64,000 bases of DNA from contig NC_084886.1 in the NCBI RefSeq assembly GCF_958979055.1, positions 11,766,654-11,830,653 of the forward strand, written 5' to 3'. The notes beneath the pieces were generated by a model that was not told the origin of the DNA, made no database searches, and saw nothing but the letters and a program-made list of their open reading frames with translations. This DNA is from Alnus glutinosa. Lineage: Eukaryota; Streptophyta; Magnoliopsida; Fagales; Betulaceae. Made by a program: the position numbers and the translations under genes. Below, one piece after another: positions 23,855-39,893 of the stretch; the first letter of the stretch is position 1; each line of letters starts with the position of its first letter.

Positions 23855-26011
23855 TCTTAATATATGAATATATTTATATGTACTGAATATATATATATAT
23901 ATATATATAGACTTATATGAATATAAAAAATAAGAGGGTTCGGGTCTCACAATTTCGGAGTCACTATGGGTTTCGAGTTCGCGGGTTCCGGTGATGAGTT
24001 GCTATTGGGCTTGGACTGCTGGACTGAGTTACTGATCTGATGGGCCGAGTCCATAGTTCAGGCTTATGGATCGGTTTTGGGCTATTGAGGCAGGCTGGAC
24101 CGGGCTCGGGTCATGGGTTGTATGGGTCCACGGGTCATTCTATTCAGCCCACACCTGCTCCTTCTCTCTATTCATTCTATCCACCGACACTCTTCTCTGC
24201 TTACTCTCTCTCTCTCTCTCTCTCTTTCTCTAGGTTCACAGGGTTGCACAACAGGTGGTTCCGGTTGGTTTGGTGATCTTCGGCCAAGCTGGTTCACGAG
24301 TTGGTGAGGGCCGATCATGGCCTACCGGTATGGGTTTCTGGGTCACACGTTGCTGAGTCTCGGTGGTCAGCTGGGCTGGAATGGGTTGTTGCTTCTGGTC
24401 CCGAGTTCGTGCTTGCCGAAGTCTGGTTTGCATGGTGCATGGTTCTCGGTTTTCTACTGGTTCAGGTTGCTGAGATGGGGCTGGGTCGGTTACACTCGCT
24501 AAGGTTCGGATGTATGGGTTCATGTACGTTCTTGATTGGGTTCGTGCTGGCTGGGGGTCAAGACCGCATGGCTACAGGTTCGGCAGTGTTGATGGGTCAT
24601 GGTTTCTGGGACTACAAGCTTCTCGGCATCGACGGTTCGAGCTCCTGATCGGTTTCTAAGCTGCTGGGTTCCAGTCCATGGATCAATCTAGTTCGCACCA
24701 TTTCTGGGTCTGTTTCTGCCGGAGGGGTTCGGGGTCACGCACGGTTTAGTGGGTTTCGGGTCACGCTGGGTTCGGCAGGTTCGTGCTCGATGGTCACGGC
24801 TGCAGGGGTTGTTGTGGTCTGCCGAGGGTTGGGCTTCATGCTGGGCAGCTGGGTCTCATGGTTTCAGTTCGGGGCTGGCTCACAGTTGGAGGACACGGGT
24901 TGGGTCAAGATTGCATGGTTGGTCTGGGTTCTTGGCTATGGGTCTCTCGGGTCTCTCCCTTTCTCTATCTCTCAGCATCTCACCTTTCTCTCAATCTCTT
25001 GCTGTCTCACATCTCTCCCTCTCTTAGTCTTACTCTCCCTTCTCACTATTAGTTTCTCTTTTCTCTTATCTCACATTCTGTTTCTAGAAGAAGAATTGAA
25101 AGGAAAGGAGATAGGGAGAAGGAAAGGGTCCGAGTTTCTTTCTCTGATGGTCTCTCTCTCTGTCGGTTTTAAAAGGAGAAGAAAGAAGGAGTAAAGAAAG
25201 ATTAAAAAGAATAGTGAGAGAAGTGCGCCATTATGTCCACAAAGTAGAGATGAACTGTATTATGGCTGTAGCTGTCTGAGTGGAGACAGGCTTGACTCGC
25301 TTGTTTAAACACAGAGAAGGACAATCATGCTGAAGAAAGTATATTAAAACCAGAGTGGAAAACTAAGTGGGAGATTGGAATAACGTGCGGCTGCTGAATT
25401 CATTTTAAAATGCTAATGGAAGAGGATGACTGATTATTGAATTGTCCTTTGGATTAAAAAAATGAGGGCATGCGAGAGTGATGAGTGCAGGAGTTAGCTG
25501 ATGAAGCGTGAGGGTAATGAGTGTGGGAGCTGGAGAGCAGGCTGGAGAGTTTATAATAAACAGAGTGGAGGACGAGTGAGCTGAAAAGATGAGTTTTAAA
25601 ATGCCTTTAGAGGAATAAAGCGTGAGGGATGCCACATGGAGACCGCTAATAATTTAACACTCAGTTCTTTTTAATACAATCTGTCTTATTATTAATACTG
25701 TTCTAAATCCGTTTTGAGTCTAGTTCGTTTCATAAATAAATATATTTTATTATGAATAATAATACAATTATTATTATTACATTAAATAATAAATTGTCAA
25801 AATCATATTTGCATAATTAAGAAATAAGGATAATTAATCTAATGATTAATTATCAGTCTATTTTATTAACTCAAAAATTCTTATGAAATAATTATCAGTT
25901 TTATTAAACACAGCTTTTCAAATGATTTGAAAATATTTATAAAACAACTAAAAATAATTATTTTTATTCTTTAACGTATTTAAAATATGTTTTAAAAACT
26001 GGGGTGTTACA
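22200..26011 (-). repeat. Element D 3' LTR (3812 bp)
   Basis: TG...CA bounded. It contains GC-rich, TA-microsatellite and CT-rich segments. The many short open frames between 24040 and 25200 recur in the other LTR and do not resemble proteins, so none is called. Confidence 0.93.
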
Positions 26012-27100
26012 TCCTTCCCCCCTTAAAAGAATTTCGTCCCCGAAATTCGTAAACTATGCTTTGCATAAAGTTTACATTATGGAAAAATTTAGATTCCTAA
26101 ATTTTAAGTCTAGTGATGCAGATTTTATAAGAAGCATCTAATTTATTAAACAAGAAAAATAAACAAGTACTCAACACCGTATGACAAATTAAGCTGAGGT
26201 GTAAGTCGTAGAAAAGAAAAAATTTATTTCTCATTATCGGAAAATTTCTTGTACAACAATTCTCTTTTGTGATGATGTTTTCTGATAATCTTGGTGGAAG
26301 GCTTGCCAAATAGAAACATGGAAACCAGAAAGAAGAGGAAGGCGAGGCAAGCAATTAGGAAAGGATATGAGTGTGGTTCTCATATCTTAGTGCTCTCTCT
26401 CTTCTGTCACAGGTTGCCATCACCGGATTGAAGATAAATGTGAGGAGCGTCCGGGTTGACAAGACGGAAGAGAAGGTCTTGCATGATCAAGGATAATCTT
26501 GCTTCCGGATAGTATGATCAAGAATAGTCTTGCTTCGTTGTTTGTGAATCTGGTGGTGATGCTGCATATTTCTATCTTTAGGCTTTGAAATTGGTTATGG
26601 AACTGCATCATCTCTTTCAAGCAGCGATGATGCGTTCGGCTTAGAAGAAAGATTTGGCTCTTCAAAATATGAAGGGTTGAGAGCTGAAAGGTGTGCTTTG
26701 CATGAGGGAAGACGAGTGTATTTATAGAGGAAATTTGAGAGGCAACGGTGCAAGTGGTGCCGACAGCGTATCGTGATACGCTCTCTCCTTTTCTCGGAAT
26801 GCTCATCCAGCTCTGCACGGTGCGAAAAGTGCGGCGAGAAATCCGGAAAAGCTATTAGGTGAATTCGAAATTCGAGAAGGTGAAAAGGGTGAAAGCCGAA
26901 AAAGAAAGAGAGCTCGTGATTCGAGAGCTGTCTACTAGTGTAGTGGCAGCTGCGCTCAAAATGACGTTGATTAGACTGCGTCTCGTTCACTGATTAAGTT
27001 CTCTTTTCTTCCTTCGGATCTTTCGAATAACCGCTTCATTTCTATCTTTTCTCCTTCAGGTTCTTTGAGGAGTATCATCATTTCCTTAGTTTTTCCAAAA
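26012..27100. other. Element D internal region left of the antisense ORF
   Basis: It contains the polypurine-tract complement, a TATA-like TATAAATA on the minus strand (26719-26726) and pyrimidine-rich leader-like sequence with TTCTCCTTCAG (27050-27060), a possible splice acceptor for the plus-strand ORF. Open frames at 26420-26990 on the minus strand have no recognisable motif. Confidence 0.5.
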
Positions 27101-27631
27101 ATGGCTTCCTCATCTTCTCAAAATAATTTTGATCTAAATACTGCGCCTGTAGTACCAGAGATTTGGCGTCCATTGTTCCTATCTCAGAGAGGTCCTCTTC
27201 TGACTAATGACTCTGCGATGCTGAGTGATGCAGTAGCTGCATCCGTAGCTCAAGGCATCATGACTCCTCGAGATGAAAAGTTGTTGGCAGATAGGACCGA
27301 TGTCCAAGCCATCAATGACTCTTTAGCATTCAGTATTCAGGGTGCTTCTTCGGTTTCCAATATGGCTCGCCGTCTGCAAGCTCGAGGGAACGAAATTCAA
27401 GCATTGAAAGCTCAAAATTTGACTTTGCAGCGAATGTATATGGACTTTAGGCGAAGGAATCGGGTTCTACAGCAAGAAAATAGAAAGCTGAAGAAGGTGG
27501 TAAATTCCTATGCAAATGATTTGGGAAAGAGGTATGCTGACTTGGAGCAGAACACCAATCGTCTTCAAGGACAACACCAGGATCTCTTGCGTGCAGTCCA
27601 AAATCTTAGGGTTTTCCGCCCTGAGGCTTAG
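27101..27631 (+). CDS. Antisense ORF of element D: coiled-coil protein with N-terminal DLNxxP motif
   Basis: 176 residues from ATG 27101 (context aaaaATGGC, better than the upstream in-frame ATG at 27065). The N terminus is serine-rich, followed by FDLNTAP (residues 10-16), which fits the EAR consensus DLNxxP, then PEIWRPLFLSQRGPL. A helical, heptad-rich basic region (about 90-170) is probably a coiled coil. No gag zinc knuckle or enzyme motif is present. Similar 'PE.WRPLFLSQRGPL' proteins occur, to my recollection, as extra ORFs of plant LTR elements. The frame is intact while the element has no other gene. It lies opposite to element transcription, so it needs its own promoter. Function unknown; corepressor recruitment is only an inference from the EAR-like motif. 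Confidence 0.75.
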   Translation: MASSSSQNNFDLNTAPVVPEIWRPLFLSQRGPLLTNDSAMLSDAVAASVAQGIMTPRDEKLLADRTDVQAINDSLAFSIQGASSVSNMARRLQARGNEIQALKAQNLTLQRMYMDFRRRNRVLQQENRKLKKVVNSYANDLGKRYADLEQNTNRLQGQHQDLLRAVQNLRVFRPEA

Positions 27632-29576
27632 CCAGGTATTCTATTTGATCTAGCAAATTTTTATTTACAAAAATAAATAACTAACTGCAGTATTATGAAA
27701 TACCTGCAGGTATGAGCATACCAGTATTCTCTGGGAATGGTGCAGAAAAGGTCCTGTTTGCAAGTTTATGGTTTCTTTGAATCAAAAGTAGTTCATCTTG
27801 TAAGACAATAATTATTTTCTACATACTGTCCTTATCATCTACTATGTCTGTAATCCTTTGAACTATGATCTTCTTTCTTATTCCTGCATAATTACTATCA
27901 TCCTCAAATTGCAATAGTTTAAAACCCTAACATTACTCCAATTTAGTTATGCAGTCAATCAATACTCAGATCTGCTAATTATAAACTTATCTGCCAAGCA
28001 AGGATATCTAAGAATCACAAAATCAAAATTTTATTTAACTTAAGTTCTAGAAAGACCTCGAATATATATAAACTTCTCCAAAGTTCGTCAGATGCATAGG
28101 GAAGATAATCTCTCCAAAAATCATCAAATCTTTTGATCAAATCAGTTATATCAATTCACTTAAGCTTTAGAAAACCTCAACAATTTATCAATCCCTAAAT
28201 TTCTAACTTTCTCCAGAGTTTATCAAATGCATAAAAAGACAATATCTCCAAGTGTCATCAAATTATTTAATCAATTCCTTTCCCTATAGATCATCGAATA
28301 TATATATTCCGATAAATTAGAAATCTATAATTTATGCCCCTATCTCCAAAAGATATCATATACAAGATGACAGATATTTGTTAATCATAACATATCTAAA
28401 TGACATACTTATATATCCTCAAAATTCACATGATCCATCGATCTACTAATTATATACCTATCTTCAAAAGGTACCATAGATGCTCGTAATACAACAAGCC
28501 ATGAATCATTAATCCTTAAGATTTATCTTTTCCTTACTCTCTACGGTTAATCAGGTGTACCTCAAAATCTCAATATATGTTCTTTTGATTCCAAGGTTAA
28601 CCTTATCATGATCATAGGACAACTATCAAACTTAAGTACATCAATAAAGTGCTATATCAATCTATCAACTTAATATTCATAAATCTGTAAAGATATCAAG
28701 TATCAAGATTATGCAAGTTATATCTCCAAAGAGCATTTCAAGATTATGTCTCACAATAATACTAAGTATTATTCAGTCTAATTATAAGATCAATTATACT
28801 TCCATACCTCAAATCTTCCGTTTATCATAGGCATGCTGCCGCCTAATGCCCAAAACCAAGAATCTTATCATCATGATGCTGAGATCATGATTATGGTAAA
28901 ATCCTTCTGTACTTAAAACATCCAAATTGTTAACATCAAATAAGGCATATCTATTCGACTCTACACTAGACAAATAATGATTCAAACATTTATCGATAGC
29001 TTTAAAGTATTCACACTTAGTATTATAAAGCTACTGATAACTTAGAGATCATACACAAAAACTAAGTAAATAAATTTAAAGGTATGATCGATTTATCGAA
29101 GGTAGTGTGGTGTACTATTTTATCAAGGATAGGTAGCATATACAAACATACATCGTCCAATATCTATAGAGGAATAAGTCATCATGCTACACAAGTCCTA
29201 ACTGTACGCAGTGGTTAATAATATTATTCTTACGCATATTCATAGTACATTCTTTATTTGGCATGCAATTTTTAATAGATCATATCAATATGTTTCCTAA
29301 GTTGCATAGCTATGTAAACATATAGTCATAGGAACCATATAATGCATACATTCATACAAGCATAAAAATCCTAACCATTAATGATAGTTACTATTCTCTT
29401 ACGTTGCTTAACTTCATACAAAAGCTTTTAAGGAGTTTATAAAAAGTTCAATTTTCCTATAGCTCTTGTGTTAATCCTAGACTCCTAAGGTCAAGTCTGA
29501 TAGCCTTAGATACCATACTGTAACTTACCTAAGTTATAGTATGACTCTGAATGTTCACTAGGCCACAGAGCAAACC
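27632..29576. other. Element D internal region right of the antisense ORF
   Basis: AT-rich, no coding frame or RNA gene recognised. It is the leader side of the element (5' end on the minus strand). Confidence 0.6.
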
Positions 29577-29588
29577 GCTCTGATACCA
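29577..29588 (-). other. Primer binding site of element D (tRNA-iMet)
   Basis: gctctgatacca on the plus strand, three bases before the LTR at 29592. Confidence 0.9.
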
Positions 29589-29591
29589 TAC

Positions 29592-33478
<3,887 letters not shown>

Positions 33479-33483
33479 GATTT

Positions 33484-33517
33484 TGTCCAACAGAATGTGG
33501 CCAATTACAAACTAACA
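33484..33517 (-). repeat. Element A 5' LTR, last piece (outer end)
   Basis: Continues 'tgtccaacagaatgtggcc' and ends actaaca at 33517. CACTA coding sequence begins immediately after it. Confidence 0.88.
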
Positions 33518-34302
33518 CCTATGATTGTCATCCTTCCACTTAGATTCTCCACATACAATACATGAATCTAAGTCCTTATGGCCTTTCCAGAATAACATAC
33601 AGTCATTACGGCACGCCGAAATCTTCTTATACCCGAGCCCCATGTCACTAAGAAACTTCTTTGTCTTGTATGTATTACCTGGCAGAGTCTCATCACAAGG
33701 AGGCAGCAACTGATTCATAAGCTTGAGAATATCAAAGAAAATTTTATTACTATACCTCCAACGCATTTCAAGTTGTACATGTGTACAGTAGCACTCAATT
33801 TACTATGCTTGGTACCGGGGTGAAGTGGTTTCTCGGCAGTTTTTAGCAACTTGTAGTACTTCAATGTGTCCTCTCCAGCCACTCCTTCATTAACTGCCTA
33901 TGGCTGGCTATTGACGTCTTCCCTAACATCATGCATGCCGAAGGCATCATGCAACATGGCACGCATGTCGCCACCTTGTTCTGTGCCTCCACCCTGATCT
34001 GTGCATTCGGCTGTCACATCTGTGGCCACAGGATCCGAATATCGGCCAACAACAGGTCTGCTAATCGCAGTCTCACCATGCATATACCACAAAATGTATC
34101 CCGGGGACATTCCCCTACCCCTTGTCAGGTGGGCAAGAACGTAACCTGGGGGGTGGCGTTGGTTATTTTGACAATAGTTACATGGGCAGTAAATTTTACC
34201 ATAGGCGACCGTAAAGTTACTAACAGCGAATTCTACGAACGCTCTACACCCGTCATTATACTGTGTCGTACCCCTACGTGCTGACATCCAAGACTTGTCC
34301 AT
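33518..34302 (-). pseudogene. CACTA (En/Spm) TNP2-type transposase, N-terminal part, broken and cut by element A
   Basis: The ATG at 34302 begins MDKSWMSARRG, the start of the transposase-associated domain, with CPCNYC and GYILWYMHGE following. A TAG at 33900-33898 interrupts it. The frame then continues with a KLLKTAEKPLHPG-like segment, shifts near 33760 and resumes SNKIFFDILKLMNQLLP...KKISACRNDCMLFWKGHKDLDSC, a hallmark of TNP2 transposases with paired cysteines. It ends at the LTR of A. The catalytic part is outside the window or lost. It would have excised CACTA ends. Confidence 0.85.
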
Positions 34303-34379
34303 ATTTGTTTGTACGTGAATCAACAAACTGAAACAAATTAGGATTTTTAATTTGGGCAATTAAAGGGCCTAAATTTATT

Positions 34380-35960
34380 ATAGTTAAAAATAAAAAATAA
34401 AAATCCATTGCCCAAAACTCTTGTTTAAATTTAATGTTTGTTTTAAACTGTTGATTGTGCATAAAAATATATAATTTGCATAGTCCTGTCTTAAATTTGA
34501 GGTTTTTTTTTTTTTTTTTTATTTGGAGATACTAAAATTCCTCTATATTCATGCACCTTAAAATTTAAGGAACCTTCTCACATCAACAGTTAAACTGAAA
34601 AGACAAAAAAAGGTAAGAACAGTTAAACTGAAAAGACCAAAAAAAAAGGGTAAGAACTGTTTAAATGGCACCATTTGTTTTAAACTGTTGATTCCGCATA
34701 TTATTTTAAATATGCATATGTCGAAAATTTTGTACTTATTTTATTCTGGTCGAATATACCGAAATTTGTCAACGTTCATAGCACCTTAAATTTTTTAGAA
34801 TAAATTGGTAAGCACGTGGTCGTTGCACTTGTTTAAATTTGATGTTTGTTTTAAATTGTTGATTCTGTATGCTATTTTAAATATGCATATGTGGAAAATT
34901 CATTTTATAATATTGTATTTATGTCGAAGACACCAAAATAGCCTAACCGTAAATCATGACTATCCTGCTCATGTCAACAATTAAACTTTAAAAAAAAAAA
35001 AAAAAAAAAAAAAAGTTCGAACGTGGTCGTTACACTTGTTTAAGATTGATGTTAGTTTTAAACTATTGATTGTGTATGTTATGACAAACACTGGACTATG
35101 TGGGAATTTTTTTTTTTCCTAAATTATCATCAGGATTTATATATATTAGTAGCACAATTAATATTTTTGCCACAATTTATATATATTCATAACACAATTT
35201 CTTGATTATAATTTCGTAACTTAATTTTAGTTTGCCATTGTTGGCTACGAAAATATTTTTATAAAGTTAAAATGATAGCGGATATTGTTTAATTTTTTCC
35301 GCTTCCCAAAAATACCAAAATTCATAATAGCACACTAAATTCATAGTAAGAATCTTCTCACACCAACAATTAAACTTAAAAAATAAAAAAAAAATAAAAA
35401 AAAGGTAGGAACGTGATCGTTGCACTTGTTGAAATTTGATGTTTGTTTTAAATTGCATTTTCTGTATATTATTTTAAATTATGTTTGGTATTTTTTTCGA
35501 AAATACCAAATTCTTCTAATAAATTTGCAATCTCCTCACATCAACAATTAAAGTTAAAAATGAAAGAGAAAAACGTATTCGTCGCAAACGATGATTTATG
35601 ACGTTTGTTTTAAAAATTTTATTACGAATATTATTGTAAATGGTGGATGGTGGAAGATTTATTTTTTATTTTTTCTGAAAATACCACAATTTATACATAT
35701 TAGTAGTACAATTTTTTTTTCCACAATTTATATATATTCATAGCACAATTTGTTGATTATAATTTTGTATTTTAATTTTAGTTTGCCATTGTTGGTTACG
35801 AACATATTTTTATAAAGTTAAAATGATAGTGGATATTTTTTTCCTTTTGCCACTTCCTAAAAATACCAAAATTCACAATAGCACACTAAATTCATAGAAG
35901 CACACTAAAATATATTCAAATATCCTTACATCAAGATTTAAAACCAAAAAAAAAATGAAA
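34380..35960. repeat. Degenerate AT-rich tandem repeats
   Basis: The phrase 'tttgatgtttgttttaaa' and neighbours recur near 34415, 34660, 34840, 35040, 35430 and 35600, often with 'acgtggtcgttgcacttg' before it. A larger unit with 'gtttgccattgttgg' occurs at 35100-35280 and again at 35680-35840, about 580 bp apart. No genes. Long A and T runs are common. Confidence 0.7.
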
Positions 35961-36420
35961 AAAACACAAAACCTTATAGTGACATAAACACCCAAAAAAA
36001 AAAAAAAAATAGAATCACCAATAAATTCCAACATCTACATAATGACCAACTGCACCAAAATAAAATAAAATAAAAATCATATATATGCAATTCACTTAAA
36101 ATCAGTAACATTGCATGAAAAAACAAATATGAAAAAAAATCTACAAGTATATATTTCATATTTCCACGTACTGGACAAGGAAAAAAATTAGACAAATATC
36201 ACAAAAAATCAATAAAATATACAAAGTTATAGCAAAAAATTCAAGACAAAAATGAAGAAATTACTCACAGTGGATTTTGTAGTGTAAGGATGGTTGCTTG
36301 TATGTGTACCTGCATTTTTGGAGAGAGAAAAAAAAATTGTTACAACACTGTTTAAACCGATCGGTGAGAGAGAGAGAGAGAGGAAACTGAGCAGAGAGAG
36401 AGTGAGAGATACCTTTAGGG
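35961..36420. other. AT-rich spacer with AG microsatellite
   Basis: Contains 'gagagagagagag' at 36366-36382. No coding frame is convincing. Confidence 0.5.
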
Positions 36421-36429
36421 AGGGTGTGA

Positions 36430-36575
36430 CGCTGTCCGGAGGTGGTACAATTCGACACGTGGTCTAATCCACGTGGCGAATGGGCGACGTGTATAACTAA
36501 TACACGTTGCCCATTGTGTGACATAATATAAGACAGGTGGCTATTGTGCCACATGTAGTAATCCCACGTCACTGT
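36430..36575. repeat. CACGTG-rich segment with hairpin (left array)
   Basis: Several ACGTGG/CCACGT motifs. 'gggcgacgtgtat' pairs with 'atacacgttgccc' (12 of 13) to form a hairpin around a five-base loop. It resembles the larger array at 39290-39600. Confidence 0.65.
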
Positions 36576-36649
36576 ATAGCATTTTAATTAAAATTAAAGT
36601 ATTATATATATATATATATATAGTATATCTTTTGTATTTGTAATAAACC

Positions 36650-39125
36650 CATGTAAACCCTAACCCTAAGTATACTATATATGGCACTAAACCCTAAACC
36701 CTAAACCCTAATCCTAAATAAACTAGTTATAGCACGAAACCCTAACCCTAAGTGTACTATTTATATATAGCACTAAACTAGCTATGGTACGTTAGAGTTC
36801 AATAAATTAAACATACCCACAAAAAGTATATATGTTGAAATATATATAGTATTAATTTTTTAACGTGAAAAATTTATAAATGTATATACATATATAGTAC
36901 ACAAATGTAAACCCTAACTATATATACGTACGCATACTATATATAGCACAAATTTAAGGTTAGGGTATATATGAGTCATTATGCATGTATATAGTTTCTA
37001 AACCGCATGCATACATTATGCATGTATATAGTATTAATTATAAGTTTTTTTTTTTTTAATTCAAGGACTTATATGTATAGTACACAAATATAAACCCTAG
37101 TTTAGTTCTATATACTATATATGTAGCACTAAACTAGAGTTATGGTTCAATAAATAAAATATACTATTAACACATGTATATATATAATATACGAGATTTG
37201 ACTAAATGTGGAGAGTTGAAATAAAGTGGGAATATAATTTGTTAAAGCATGAAATATAAAAATGTATATAGTATGTACACAAATGTAAACACTAACCCTA
37301 TATACGTACGTATACTATGTATAGCACAAATCTAGGGTTAGGGTATATGAATAGTATATGCACGTACAATATTATGTACATATCTAGTATTAATTGGAAG
37401 CTAATATACAAATACTTATACGAGATTTGACTAAGTGTGGAGAGTTGAAATAATGTAGTATTAATTTGTTAAAGTATGAAATATAAAAATGTATATATAG
37501 TACGTACACAAATGTAAACCCTAACCCTGTATACGTACGTATACTATATATAGCACAAATCTAGGGTTAAGGTATATGAATAGTATTTGTACATACAATA
37601 TTATGTACATATCTAGTACTAATTAAAAGTTAATATATAAGGACTTATACGAAATTTGGCTAAGTGTGGAGATTTGAAATAATGCAGTATTAATTTGTTA
37701 AAGTATAAAATATGAAAATGCATATATAACACGTACACAAATGTAAACCTTAACCCTATATACTTACGTATACTATAAATAGCATAAATCTAAGGTTAGG
37801 GTATATGAATAGCATATGTACGTACAATATTATGTACATATCTAGTATTAATTGGAAGTTAATATACAAAGACTTATACGAGATTTGACTAAGTGTGAAG
37901 AGTTGAAATAATGTAGTATTAATTTGTTAAAGTATGAAATATAAAAATGTATATATAGTACGTACACAAATGTAAACCCTAACTCTATATACGTATGTAT
38001 GCTATATATGGCACAAGTCTAGGGTTATGGTCTATAAATAGTATATGTACGTACAATATTATGTACATATCTAGTACTAATTGGAAGTTAATATACAATG
38101 ATTTATACGATATTTGACTAAGTGTGGAGATTTGAAATAATGTAGTATTAATTTGTTAAAGTATAAAATATGAAAATGCATATATAGTACGTACACAAAT
38201 GTAAACCCTAACCCTATATACGTACGCATGCTGTATATAGCACAAGTCTAGAGTTATGGTATATAAATAATATATGTACGTACAATATTATGTACATATC
38301 TAGTATTAATTGGAAGTTAATATACAAGGACTTATACGAGATTTGACTAAGTGTGGAGATTTGAAATAATGTAGTATTAATTTGTTAAAGTATAAAATAT
38401 AAAAACGTATATATAGTATGTACATAAATGTAAACCCCAACCCTAACCCTAACCCTATATACATATATATGCTATATATAACACAAGTCTAGGGTTATGG
38501 TATATAAATAGTATATGTACGTACAATATTATGTATATAGTATTGCATGGAAGTTAATTGGCATATATTCTTAAAGGAATATATATTATACGGATATAAA
38601 CCCTAACCCTAAGTATATATACTATATATAGTATTAAACTAGGGTTAGAGTTCAATAAATAAAATATACCTAGAAAAGTATATATGTTGAATAAATTAAG
38701 TAGTATCTGGAATGCTCGGGACCACAAGGCCAACACATTACCATGTTCTATTTGATGAGATTGACTTTTATGCAGATCGATGATCTATATGAACTTGTGC
38801 ATTCACTTTATTATGCGTACCTGGCAACGAACAATTGCGGTTTATGTATATAGTACTAATATATTGCAAATTACTATATTTTTTAAAGTCTATGTTTTAT
38901 ATGTGTAGTACACAACCACTAACCCTAGTTTAGTGCTATATACTATATATAGCACTAAACAAGGGTTTGTGCTATATATATACTATGGCCATATGTATAT
39001 AGTATTAATTAAAACAAGTATATATTTTTAATGTATATATACTATATATACATATATTACACAAATATAAACCCTAGCCATACGTATACATGCATGCTAT
39101 ATAAATACTAAACTAGGGTTAGAGT
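36650..39125. repeat. Satellite-like tandem repeats (about 231 bp) with telomere-like motifs
   Basis: Units recur with starts ('gtacgtacaatattatgtac') near 37360, 37595, 37820, 38050, 38280 and 38517. Each has 'aaaccctaaccctatatac' followed about 30-40 bp later by 'ctagggttagggtatat', an inverted pair. At 36687-36712 three perfect AAACCCT units stand in tandem. More degenerate units flank the array. AT-rich and non-coding. Confidence 0.85.
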
Positions 39126-39289
39126 TCAAACCATAGAATATATTAATATACCAAAATGTGTACGTAGTATTACATAAAAGTTGTATTTATTTTTTAAATG
39201 ATTTATTTCACATGTAAAGTATTGGACTATTTTGTCTAATGTAAAAAAATAAAAAATAAAACCTTGTAATTTTTTAAAAAATTCCAACA

Positions 39290-39600
39290 GTTGGCCACGT
39301 GGATAAAAGACACGTGGTCGACTGGCCACGTAGTCATATTCCACGTGGCCATCTGGCCACGTTGTACCAGTGCACGTGGCCAGTCGGCCACGTGGACAAT
39401 GAAACGTGGCTGGATGTGGCCACATGCACTAAACCAAGTGGCCATGTGACCATGTGCCCGAATCCCACGTGGCCATGTGGTCACGTGGACAAATCCCACA
39501 TGGCCAGATCACCACGTGTTTAGTTGGCCACGCCACAGATACATTCAGCGACGTGGACATATAGACCACGTTGCTATATGGCCACGTGGCTACAGTAACG
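39290..39600. repeat. Array of GGCCACGTGG-type palindromes (right array)
   Basis: About twenty near-copies of the palindrome tGGCCACGTGGa, both perfect and decayed, spaced roughly 10-20 bp apart. CACGTG is the plant G-box core. Open frames here reflect the repeat and are not called. The array could be a subterminal repeat of a DNA transposon. Confidence 0.75.
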
Positions 39601-39893
39601 ACTACTGTAGCCAAATGGCGAATGGCATTTTTTTTGTAGAGGGTCAATTGATGACGGAGAAGACGGCCAAATCTAGCCAGAAACACCCAAATCAAAACCC
39701 AAATCAAATCCAGCCACTCAAATCCAATCAAAACCCCATAGGCAAGGTTCACGCAGAACCCACCGCTAGCAAGCTGGGGCCCCATGGCTCTGACGATTTC
39801 CAGGGCCGTCAAGGAGAAGGATTGGGCTGAACGGGGTCGATCTTTCTAGTAGGGATGAACATGAAACCGACTTGGGAGCTGGAGGGTGCTATC
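39601..39893. other. Unassigned spacer between palindrome array and LTR fragment
   Basis: Open in two frames (plus 39477-39830 and minus 39429-39812), but without recognised domains. It could be captured host sequence. Confidence 0.35.

Noticed and set aside
24040..25194. Cluster of overlapping open frames (also 31509-32661)
   Set aside because: They are duplicated in both LTRs of element D, lie in several frames and show no domain; LTR composition explains them.
33931..34284. 117-codon plus-strand frame
   Set aside because: It is antisense to the CACTA transposase fragment.
36275..36284. TTTTGTAGTG as a CACTA terminus
   Set aside because: No subterminal repeats adjoin it, and a better supported terminus exists at 41801.
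36650..39125. Chromosome end (telomere)
   Set aside because: Telomere-like units are in both orientations, embedded in a 231-bp satellite and flanked by other sequence on both sides.
39477..39830. Open frames of 117 and 127 codons on opposite strands
   Set aside because: They run through the CACGTGG palindrome array; no domain was recognised.
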